Positions 53,966 to 61,729 of a stretch of 64,000 nucleotides of DNA are shown piece by piece. Origin of the DNA: Pseudoalteromonas lipolytica (lineage in GTDB: Bacteria; Pseudomonadota; Gammaproteobacteria; Enterobacterales; Alteromonadaceae). Where the stretch lies: assembly GCF_900116435.1 (NCBI RefSeq), contig NZ_FPAZ01000004.1, forward strand, positions 124,001 through 188,000, read 5' to 3'. Made by a program: the position numbers and the translations under genes. Below the pieces are notes generated by a model that saw only the letters and a list, made by a program, of their open reading frames with translations, ran no database searches and had not been told where the DNA came from. Every line of letters begins with the position of its first letter. Position 1 is the first letter of the stretch.

Positions 53966-55207
53966 GTGAATAATCAGATTCAACAGGCAGATGTCGTCAT
54001 TATTGGCGCAGGGCCTTCGGGTGCCGTTGCAGCCAGTTTACTGGTGAATAAAGGCTGGCGTGTCGTGGTGCTAGAACAACAAGTATTCCCTCGATTTTCA
54101 ATTGGTGAAAGCTTACTGCCACAGTGTATGCACTTTCTTGCAGAAGCAAACTTAGCTGAGAGTGTCAAAGAGCAAGCTGACACGTTGGGCTTCCAATTTA
54201 AAAATGGTGCTGCATTTCAACGTCGAGGCGAGCATACGGCGATTGACTTTACCGAAAAATTTACTCAAGGCCCTGGTACGACATTTCAAGTAAAACGGGC
54301 TGATTTTGATAAGTGTTTAGCAGATGGCGCAATGGAACAAGGGGCTGAAATTCGTTATCAGCACAGCGTCATAGAGTACACAGACCATGGCGATGGTGCT
54401 TTACTCACCGTTGATGATGAAAAAAATCAACGCTACCAAATAAAAGGGCGGTTTGTATTAGACGCCAGTGGTTTTGGCCGCGTATTACCACGTTTACTTG
54501 ATTTAGAAACGCCATCAAATTTTCCTGTACGCTGGGCGTATTTCAGTCATTTTGAAGACAATATTACTGATGATAAATTTGATCGCGAAAAAATCCTGAT
54601 CAATGTGCATCCAAAACATAACGATATTTGGTATTGGCTTATTCCATTCAGTGATGGGACTGCCAGTATCGGTGTGGTTGGAAAACCTAGCCAATTTGAA
54701 GACACAGCACCTTTAGCTTGTTTAAATGAGTTTATTGAGCAAGATACGTATTTAAGTGAATTACTTGCACGTAGAGTTGCAATTGGCGAAGCACGTACAA
54801 TTAAAGGATACTCAGCCAATGTAGCTTCGCTTTATGGGGAACACTTTGCGTTATTGGGCAATGCGGGTGAGTTTTTAGATCCGGTATTTTCATCGGGAGT
54901 CACAATTGCGTTAAAATCGGCATCATTAGTTGCACCATTAGTCGATGACTACTTACAGGGCAAACAGGTTGATTTTCAAGCACAGTACAGTGAGCCATTG
55001 CAGCAGGGTGTAAACTGTTTTCGAACTTATGTGGCTGCTTGGTATGATACTTCGTTTCAAGATGTGATTTTTTACAGTGAACAAAACCAGCAAGTACGAG
55101 AAATGATCAGTGCTATTTTGGCAGGGTACGCGTGGGACCTTGATAATCCATTTGTAAAACAAAGCGAGCGACGCTTGAATACCTTGGTTGAGCTATGTCG
55201 AGATTAA
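53966..55207 (+). CDS. Flavin-dependent halogenase-like FAD oxidoreductase
   Basis: A 413-residue flavoprotein. The FAD loop is IGAGPSGAVAAS (about residues 11-22). Lys79 in FQFKNGAAF sits where the catalytic lysine of flavin-dependent halogenases lies, and the halogenase WxWxIP motif is present as Trp222-x-Trp224-x-Ile226-Pro227 (WYWLIPF). The C-terminal GNAGEFLDPVFSSG segment is also typical. The closest alternative is a geranylgeranyl-reductase-type oxidoreductase. In context it may halogenate the aromatic head, as in xanthomonadin, but this is inference. GTG start three bases after the exporter. Confidence 0.78.
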   Translation: MNNQIQQADVVIIGAGPSGAVAASLLVNKGWRVVVLEQQVFPRFSIGESLLPQCMHFLAEANLAESVKEQADTLGFQFKNGAAFQRRGEHTAIDFTEKFTQGPGTTFQVKRADFDKCLADGAMEQGAEIRYQHSVIEYTDHGDGALLTVDDEKNQRYQIKGRFVLDASGFGRVLPRLLDLETPSNFPVRWAYFSHFEDNITDDKFDREKILINVHPKHNDIWYWLIPFSDGTASIGVVGKPSQFEDTAPLACLNEFIEQDTYLSELLARRVAIGEARTIKGYSANVASLYGEHFALLGNAGEFLDPVFSSGVTIALKSASLVAPLVDDYLQGKQVDFQAQYSEPLQQGVNCFRTYVAAWYDTSFQDVIFYSEQNQQVREMISAILAGYAWDLDNPFVKQSERRLNTLVELCRD

Positions 55208-55746
55208 AAACGTTAGTCATTGCAGCAATGGTGCTGTTATTAGCGAGCTGTGCAAGTGAGTTTGCAGTTAAAGCAGGGGTGGATCTTGCACCCAATGCGG
55301 GGATTTATTTAATGGATCCGCCTGCTTCATTTGTTGCAGATAATTGGCAGCAGGTGTTAGAAGTCAGTCACAACGATGAAAGCCACACGTTACTAGCACA
55401 GCTCGATATTAACAGTCTTAGTGGAATTAACCTCGTGGTGATGACCGCACAAGGAGTGCCTGTTTTTCAATTGGAAAAAGCGATTTCAGGACCCGTTAAA
55501 AGTAAAAAAATGCTGCCAATTGAGCGTCTTGACCCGCGCTATATTTTGGCCGATATAATGCTTGTGCATTGGCCTGTGGAAGTACTCAGTTCGCAGCTTT
55601 ATGGTTTAAAAATAGTTGCAAAAGACTCAAAGCGTTTGCTTTATAAAGGTGATGAGTTGATTAGTGAGATCCGTTTTTTAGAAGAAAAAACAGAGCTCGT
55701 AAATTATCAGCGAAACTACAAAATAATATTTCAAAGGGTTAATTGA
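55195..55746 (+). CDS. DUF3261-type lipoprotein (ApeN-like)
   Basis: A 183-residue lipoprotein with lipobox LLASC. DUF3261 lipoproteins are constant members of aryl polyene operons and are thought to act in outer-membrane insertion. It overlaps the flavoprotein gene by 13 bases. Confidence 0.85.
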   Translation: MSRLKTLVIAAMVLLLASCASEFAVKAGVDLAPNAGIYLMDPPASFVADNWQQVLEVSHNDESHTLLAQLDINSLSGINLVVMTAQGVPVFQLEKAISGPVKSKKMLPIERLDPRYILADIMLVHWPVEVLSSQLYGLKIVAKDSKRLLYKGDELISEIRFLEEKTELVNYQRNYKIIFQRVN

Positions 55747-55748
55747 TT

Positions 55749-56906
55749 ATGCCATTTTGGCTCAATGATTTAGGAATTGTGAGTGCATTAGGTGTTGGGC
55801 AAAAGCACACCATGGCGCGCATCAGTCAAGCGCCAACTCAAACACTTACAAACGTGTCTTCACTTGTTTTTGAACAGCGCCCAACATTTGTGGGGTTAGT
55901 GGATGTGTTACCGTTAACAGAATCAATGCGATTCTATAAGCTTATTGACTTAGCCTTGGCACAACTGACCGACACGCTAGCAAAAGTAACATGTTCACGC
56001 GATCGGATTGCGGTGGTTATGGGCACAAGCACGGCTGCTATTCAAGAGGGGGAGAGGGCACGTAAAGTACACGCTAAAGAAGGAAAATGGCCGGCTCAGT
56101 TTAATTATTACGACCAAGCTCTCATCGCACCCGCGGCTTACATTGCAAAGACACTTGATGCAACGGGTCCCTGTTACAGCATTTCGACAGCATGCAGCTC
56201 AAGTGCCAAGGCAATGATCAGTGCACGTGCCTTGCTCAGTGCAGACTTAGCCGATGTGGTTATTTGTGGTGGAGTTGATAGCTTGTGCCAGCTGACAGTG
56301 AACGGTTTTGATTCACTCTCTTCAATTAGCGATGAAATTTGTAAGCCATTTAGTAAGGATAGAAAAGGCATTAATATCGGTGAAGCAGCAGCCGTGTTTG
56401 TGATGAGTAAAGAGCAACTCAATGATCACGCAGTGGCATTTTTAGGAGGGGGGGAAAGCTCCGATGCTCACCATATTTCAGCGCCAATTAGTGATGGTTC
56501 GGGTGCAATAAGTGCAATGCAAAAAGCACTTAATGATGCCAATCTACTCGCAACAGATATTGACTATATCAATGCTCATGGTACTGCAACAGTGCAAAAT
56601 GATGCCATGGAGTCACTTGCAATCAGTAAGGTGTTTGGCAACAATACGCCCGTTAGCTCATCAAAACATTTAACCGGTCACACTTTAGGCGCTGCAGGTG
56701 CACTAGAAGCAGGCCTATGTTGGTTATATTTAGCTTACCCTGAGTTTACGCGCTTGGTGTTTAATAACACAGAAGTAGATGAATCCCTGAGTGACATTAA
56801 CCTAATAACTCAGCCCAGAGACGCATCTGTTAGCTATTGTTTATCGAATTCTTTTGCCTTCGGGGGCAATAATGTCAGTGTAATATTAGGACATCTGCAT
56901 GAATAA
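55749..56906 (+). CDS. Beta-ketoacyl-ACP synthase 1 (ApeO-like)
   Basis: A 385-residue ketosynthase with the full catalytic set: Cys in ISTACSSSAK, His in YINAHGTATVQND and His in KHLTGHTLGAAGALE. It should extend the polyene with malonyl-ACP, partnered by the chain-length-factor-like protein at the operon start. ATG 55749 is preferred over a TTG six bases before. Eight-base overlap with the next gene. Confidence 0.92.
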   Translation: MPFWLNDLGIVSALGVGQKHTMARISQAPTQTLTNVSSLVFEQRPTFVGLVDVLPLTESMRFYKLIDLALAQLTDTLAKVTCSRDRIAVVMGTSTAAIQEGERARKVHAKEGKWPAQFNYYDQALIAPAAYIAKTLDATGPCYSISTACSSSAKAMISARALLSADLADVVICGGVDSLCQLTVNGFDSLSSISDEICKPFSKDRKGINIGEAAAVFVMSKEQLNDHAVAFLGGGESSDAHHISAPISDGSGAISAMQKALNDANLLATDIDYINAHGTATVQNDAMESLAISKVFGNNTPVSSSKHLTGHTLGAAGALEAGLCWLYLAYPEFTRLVFNNTEVDESLSDINLITQPRDASVSYCLSNSFAFGGNNVSVILGHLHE

Positions 56907-57354
56907 CTATAAAATTGAGCACGTCGTCCCTCATAGTGACCCAATGATTTTGCTCAATCGTCTTAACGGTTACACCGATGAATCTGGCTGCTGTGAAGTA
57001 GATATCAGCCCTGACAGCCTTTTTTACGATGAGAGTTTGCGCGGCGTTGCCAGCTATATTGGCTGTGAATATATGGCACAAGCCATTGCTGCGTATGCGG
57101 GGGCGTTGGCAAAAGACAGAGGTGATGCTGTCCAAATTGGCTTTTTAATCGGGACGCGTAAGTATAAAACGTATGCGCCTGTATTTAATAACGGCAGTAC
57201 GTTAAAAGTATCCGTTGCAAGGTTATATCAAGAAGAATCCGGGTTGAGTGTGTTTGAGTGTCAAATTCATGATGCTGAAACATTATTAGCAGAAGCAAAA
57301 ATAAATGTGTTTCAGCCTCAGGACCCCATGCAGTTTATAAGAGAAAATCAATGA
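56899..57354 (+). CDS. Hot-dog 3-hydroxyacyl-ACP dehydratase (ApeP-like)
   Basis: A 151-residue hot-dog protein with VVPHSDPMILLNRL and the EYMAQAIAAYAG helix. A second dehydratase beside the ApeI-like one is standard in these operons; the two may act as a pair. Confidence 0.85.
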   Translation: MNNYKIEHVVPHSDPMILLNRLNGYTDESGCCEVDISPDSLFYDESLRGVASYIGCEYMAQAIAAYAGALAKDRGDAVQIGFLIGTRKYKTYAPVFNNGSTLKVSVARLYQEESGLSVFECQIHDAETLLAEAKINVFQPQDPMQFIRENQ

Positions 57355-58076
57355 CAAAACGAATTTTAGTCACAGGTTCGAGCCGTGGAATAGGTAAAGC
57401 AATCGCATTACGATTAGCAAAAGATGGCTTTGATATTGCGGTTCATTGTCGAAGTGGTGTGACTGAGGCTGAGCAAACTTGTAAAGAAATCAGGGAGCGT
57501 GGTTGTCATGCAAGCTTGTTACAGTTTGATGTGTGTGATCGGGCGCTGGCAAAACAACAAATTGAAGCAGATATTGCAGCACATGGGGCATATTACGGCG
57601 TGATCTGTAATGCGGGTATTACTAACGATATGGCCTTTCCTGCGATGCAAGGTGATGATTGGGATAAAGTTATTCGTACTGGTCTTGATGGATTCTACAA
57701 TGTGGTTCATCCCACGGTAATGCCAATGGTTCAAACCCGTAAAGGGGGCCGCATTGTTACTATGGCATCAGTGTCTGGTATTGCGGGTAACCGTGGTCAA
57801 GTAAACTACAGTGCCGCAAAAGCGGGGATCATTGGTGCAACCAAAGCATTGTCGCTAGAACTTGCAAAACGCAAAATTACGGTGAACTGTGTTGCCCCTG
57901 GACTTATTGAAACAGCAATGACCGATGATTTACCCGTCGATGACATGCTAAAAATGATCCCATTAAAACGTATGGGCTCAGTAAACGAAGTTGCAGGAAC
58001 CGTTTCATTCCTATGCTCTGAAGATGCGGCTTACATTACGCGTCAGGTTATCTCGGTTAATGGCGGAATGGTGTAA
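57351..58076 (+). CDS. 3-oxoacyl-ACP reductase (ApeQ-like)
   Basis: A 241-residue short-chain dehydrogenase (FabG type). NADPH motif is VTGSSRGIGKA, the active site is Ser in MASVSG and YSAAKAG, and the C-terminal IETAMTDDL and ITRQVISVNGG are conserved. It reduces the 3-ketoacyl chain. Four-base overlap with the dehydratase and one-base overlap with the next ketosynthase. Confidence 0.93.
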   Translation: MTKRILVTGSSRGIGKAIALRLAKDGFDIAVHCRSGVTEAEQTCKEIRERGCHASLLQFDVCDRALAKQQIEADIAAHGAYYGVICNAGITNDMAFPAMQGDDWDKVIRTGLDGFYNVVHPTVMPMVQTRKGGRIVTMASVSGIAGNRGQVNYSAAKAGIIGATKALSLELAKRKITVNCVAPGLIETAMTDDLPVDDMLKMIPLKRMGSVNEVAGTVSFLCSEDAAYITRQVISVNGGMV

Positions 58077-59302
58077 TGAAACGTGTTGTTGTTACAGGTA
58101 TGTCAGCTATTACTGCGCTGGGCGATACTTGGGAGGAATTTAAAGCCGCTTTGCAAAAAGGTGAAAACGCAGTTCAGTACATGACCGACTGGGATAGCGC
58201 ACCAGAGCTTAACACTCGCTTAGCTGCGCCGGTTACTCATTTTACAAAACCCAGCCATTACAAGCGTAAACAAGTGCGTTCAATGGGGCGAGTTGCCTTA
58301 ATGTCGACCTGTGCGACCGAGCATGCTTTACAAGATGCGGGACTGTTAGAGCACCCAAGTTTAACCGATGGCTCTACAGGGATTGCGTTTGGCTCATCAA
58401 CTGGCTCAACGCCGCCGTTGCTTGCTTTTGCCAAAATGATGGAAACGGGCGAAATGACCGGTGTGACAGCAACCAGCTATATTCAAATGATGGCACATAC
58501 GGCCCCCGTCAATGTGGGCGTGTTTTTCAAAATAAAGGGCAGAGTAATCACGACAAGCTCCGCATGTACCTCAGGCTCACAGGGAATCGGTTACGCGTAT
58601 GAGGCCATTAAGTTTGGGCGTCAAAAAGTGATGGTTGCGGGTGGTGCTGAAGAGTTATGCATTACCGAAGCGGCGGTTTTCGATACGTTATATGCAACCA
58701 GCACAAAAAATGATGCAGCAAAACAGACGCCACGTCCGTTTGATCAACATCGAGATGGTCTTGTTATTGGTGAAGGGGCTGGTACGTTAATTTTAGAAGA
58801 GTATGAACATGCCGTCGCTCGTGGAGCGACAATTTTTGCAGAGCTGGTAGGTTTTGGCTGTAATTCAGATGGTCAACATGTGACCCAACCTACAGCCGAA
58901 ACTATGCAAGTTGCTATTGAATTAGCACTGGCAGATGCCCAGTTAAGTGCCGATGATATTGGCTATGTTAACGCTCATGGCACCTCGACTGATAGAGGTG
59001 ACATTGCTGAATCTCATGCGACCTTTAATGCTTTAGGTAAAAAGCCAATTAGTTCATTAAAAAGTTACTTAGGGCATACACTCGGTGCCTGCGGTGCAAT
59101 TGAAGCATGGGCTAGTATTAATATGATGAATGATAGCTGGTTTGCACCGACTATTAATTTGACCCACGTTGATGCTGAATGTGCTGACCTTGATTACATA
59201 ACTGGACAAGGCCGCGAAATGCGTACGGACTATATTATGTCTAACAATTTTGCATTTGGTGGTATTAATACATCGTTAATTTTTAAGAAGTGGCAAGCAT
59301 GA
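58076..59302 (+). CDS. Beta-ketoacyl-ACP synthase 2 (ApeR-like)
   Basis: A 408-residue ketosynthase with Cys in TTSSACTSGSQGIG, His in YVNAHGTSTDRGD and His in KSYLGHTLGACGAIE. It may start the chain from the aromatic starter while the other ketosynthase extends, or the reverse. It closes the biosynthetic part of the operon. Confidence 0.92.
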   Translation: MKRVVVTGMSAITALGDTWEEFKAALQKGENAVQYMTDWDSAPELNTRLAAPVTHFTKPSHYKRKQVRSMGRVALMSTCATEHALQDAGLLEHPSLTDGSTGIAFGSSTGSTPPLLAFAKMMETGEMTGVTATSYIQMMAHTAPVNVGVFFKIKGRVITTSSACTSGSQGIGYAYEAIKFGRQKVMVAGGAEELCITEAAVFDTLYATSTKNDAAKQTPRPFDQHRDGLVIGEGAGTLILEEYEHAVARGATIFAELVGFGCNSDGQHVTQPTAETMQVAIELALADAQLSADDIGYVNAHGTSTDRGDIAESHATFNALGKKPISSLKSYLGHTLGACGAIEAWASINMMNDSWFAPTINLTHVDAECADLDYITGQGREMRTDYIMSNNFAFGGINTSLIFKKWQA

Positions 59303-60105
59303 TCTGGCGCTGCGTTGTTGTTATTTTAGTTCTGGTTAGCGTTAAGGCGTACAGCGCAGCAAAAATGGAGTTGGGGGCTGGGGTATTTTATGCCGATATA
59401 CCCCATTACTTAGGGTCAGATGAGAGCGAAAAATATTTACTTCCAGTGCCTTATTTCCGCTATCAAAGTGAAAAAATGGCCATTGACCGTAATAACTTCA
59501 CCGGTTACCTGTGGCAACATGAAAACCTGCATTTAGATTTATCGGCGGGTGTTGGTTTAGCCGTTGATAGTAAAGATAACAAAGCACGCGAGGGCATGGA
59601 CGACCTTGATTGGGTGTTTGAATTAGGGCCATCCTTAAATTATTACGTTATCGGTGAACCAAATAGCAAAGAGCACATGTATTTTAGTCTCTTTGTACGT
59701 AAAGCCATTGCGACTGATTTTGGTGATGTAGATGATATAGGTTGGCGTTATGGTCCCAGTATTTATTACACCATACCGCTTTTAGAGCAAGCACACTCAC
59801 AGTTTTCAGTCGCATTTCGTGGTAATGTAAATTTTGCGACAGAGCGTTATTTGAACTATTACTACGCGGTTAACGAAATAGAAAGTAATGCAACACGGCA
59901 AATATACGCAAGCCGTTCAGGTTTTTCAGGTGCTGATGTGTCAATTGGGCTCCATTTCGATACACCTAACTACTGGCTAGGTGGCTTTGTTAAATATCAT
60001 CATCTTGCTAATAGTCAGCAACATGCAAGCCCGCTCGTTAAGCAAGACTATAATGTGTCTATTGGCTTTGGTGTTGCGTGGAAATTCTACCGTAAGCATT
60101 TTTAA
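59299..60105 (+). CDS. MipA/OmpV-family outer-membrane protein
   Basis: About 268 residues from ATG 59299, which begins a signal peptide (VVVILVLVSVKAYSAA). The body is MipA/OmpV-like: GVFYADIPHYLGSDE, a GPSLNYYV strand and a terminal aromatic strand (GFGVAWKFYRKHF). It overlaps the ketosynthase by four bases, so it is co-transcribed with the polyene genes, perhaps as an outer-membrane partner. A GTG at 59290 is an alternative start. Confidence 0.83.
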   Translation: MIWRCVVVILVLVSVKAYSAAKMELGAGVFYADIPHYLGSDESEKYLLPVPYFRYQSEKMAIDRNNFTGYLWQHENLHLDLSAGVGLAVDSKDNKAREGMDDLDWVFELGPSLNYYVIGEPNSKEHMYFSLFVRKAIATDFGDVDDIGWRYGPSIYYTIPLLEQAHSQFSVAFRGNVNFATERYLNYYYAVNEIESNATRQIYASRSGFSGADVSIGLHFDTPNYWLGGFVKYHHLANSQQHASPLVKQDYNVSIGFGVAWKFYRKHF

Positions 60106-60200
60106 TGAGTGCGGCACATATTAAACGACGATCACCCTTACTTGTTTTATTAAAAGGCACTTTAGTGAAGTAATAACTAACTAAAGTCATTTTTTTTCTG

Positions 60201-60206
60201 TATAAT
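60201..60206 (+). promoter_or_regulatory. TATAAT -10 box of the helicase gene
   Basis: A perfect -10 hexamer 38 bases before the helicase start; the -35 region is weak. Confidence 0.45.
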
Positions 60207-60243
60207 TTGCGACCCTTGATATGATGGCCGCAGGTTATACAGC

Positions 60244-61545
60244 ATGAACTTTAAATCGTTTAGTTTTTCTTCTGAGCTCTTACAGGCATTAGAAGAACTT
60301 AATTTCCATACGCTTACTCCCGTTCAACGCAGTGCAATTCCTGCGGTACGAAAAGGGAAAGATGTACTTGCTAGCGCACAAACAGGCACCGGTAAAACCG
60401 CTGCGTTTGCGCTGCCACTTATTCAAAAATTATCTGAATCAACCTTAAGTGATAACAATGCGCCGAGCGCACTTGTGCTTGCTCCGACGCGTGAACTTGC
60501 TGAGCAAATCGCCAATAACGTTAAAGCGTTTGCTAAATACACGGCACTAAAAACAGTGTGTTTATTTGGTGGTGTTAATTTAGCCGGACAAGCAAACGAT
60601 CTTAAAGCGGGTGTTGATATCGTTGTGGCGACACCTGGTCGTTTATTAGATCATCTTCGTTTGGGTAATATCAGCTTAGCAAATGTAAAGCACTTGGTTC
60701 TTGATGAAGCAGACCGTATGCTCGATATGGGTTTTATAACTGATATGCAAACGGTTATAAACGGCTGTGATGAAACACGTCAAATTTTACTTTTTTCAGC
60801 AACGTACCCCGCGGCGATAAAACAGTTTGCAAGCAAAGTTCTTAAGCAACCTGAAATTATTCGTGTCGATCAAACAAACAGTACAGCAGAAACCGTACAG
60901 CACGTTGTTTATCCTGTTGAAGAGCGCCGTAAACAAGAGCTTCTTTCAGAACTGATCGGTAAGAAAAATTGGCAGCAAGTGTTAGTGTTCGTCAACATGA
61001 AAGAAACGGCCGATGAGCTCGTTAAAGAATTGAACCTTGATGGTATTCCTGCGGCTGTGTGCCATGGTGATAAAACCCAAGGTAACCGACGTCGTGCACT
61101 ACGTGAATTTAAAGAAGGTAAAGTACGTGTGCTTGTTGCAACTGAAGTCGCAGCTCGTGGTATTGATATTGAAGGCCTTCCACGAGTGATCAATATTGAT
61201 TTACCTTGGCTTGCTGAAGACTATGTACACCGTATTGGTCGTACAGGACGTGCTGGTAAACCGGGACAGGCAATCTCATTTGTAAGTCGCGAAGAAGAGA
61301 ATACGTTATTCGATATTGAAAAGTTAATTGGTCAACGCATTAACCGTATAGTGCTGCCGGGTTATGAAGTAAGTAATCGTGAAGTCCTGATCGACAAAAT
61401 TGGTAAAAAGCCATCTCATTTACGTCGTAGCCGAAGCAATAAGCCATCAGGGCAGGCAACCGGCGAAGCCAGAGCCAAGAACCGCTCGCGTATTGCTAAA
61501 GTGAGAAAATCACTTAAAGGCAATAAACTTAGCTTAAAAAAATAG
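60244..61545 (+). CDS. DEAD-box RNA helicase (RhlE/SrmB-like)
   Basis: A 433-residue helicase with all core motifs: Q motif region FHTLTPVQRSAIP, Walker A ASAQTGTGKT, DEAD in VLDEADRMLD, SAT in LLFSATYP, and HRIGRTGRAG. A basic C-terminal tail (LRRSRSNKPSGQ ... KVRKSLKGNK) suits RNA binding. The type is near RhlE; exact assignment is not possible. It stands apart from the pigment operon and has its own terminator. Confidence 0.92.
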   Translation: MNFKSFSFSSELLQALEELNFHTLTPVQRSAIPAVRKGKDVLASAQTGTGKTAAFALPLIQKLSESTLSDNNAPSALVLAPTRELAEQIANNVKAFAKYTALKTVCLFGGVNLAGQANDLKAGVDIVVATPGRLLDHLRLGNISLANVKHLVLDEADRMLDMGFITDMQTVINGCDETRQILLFSATYPAAIKQFASKVLKQPEIIRVDQTNSTAETVQHVVYPVEERRKQELLSELIGKKNWQQVLVFVNMKETADELVKELNLDGIPAAVCHGDKTQGNRRRALREFKEGKVRVLVATEVAARGIDIEGLPRVINIDLPWLAEDYVHRIGRTGRAGKPGQAISFVSREEENTLFDIEKLIGQRINRIVLPGYEVSNREVLIDKIGKKPSHLRRSRSNKPSGQATGEARAKNRSRIAKVRKSLKGNKLSLKK

Positions 61546-61563
61546 CGTTTATTGGTCGTAATT

Positions 61564-61597
61564 AGCCCCATCGCCTTTCGGCCATGGGGCTTTTTTG
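61564..61597 (+). terminator. Terminator of the helicase gene
   Basis: AGCCCCAT-c-GCC / GGC-c-ATGGGGCT stem with a TTTC loop and a T tract. Confidence 0.88.
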
Positions 61598-61729
61598 AAC
61601 CTAAAACTAGTCTAAAAGGAGTGTTTTTGTTAATTTTTATGGTTAAAAGAGTGGTTTGTTATTAACAAGTGTACCTTGTTGAATTACAATTGCTTTTTTA
61701 ATCAATGAAGTCGTGTAATTTGTGCGCAC

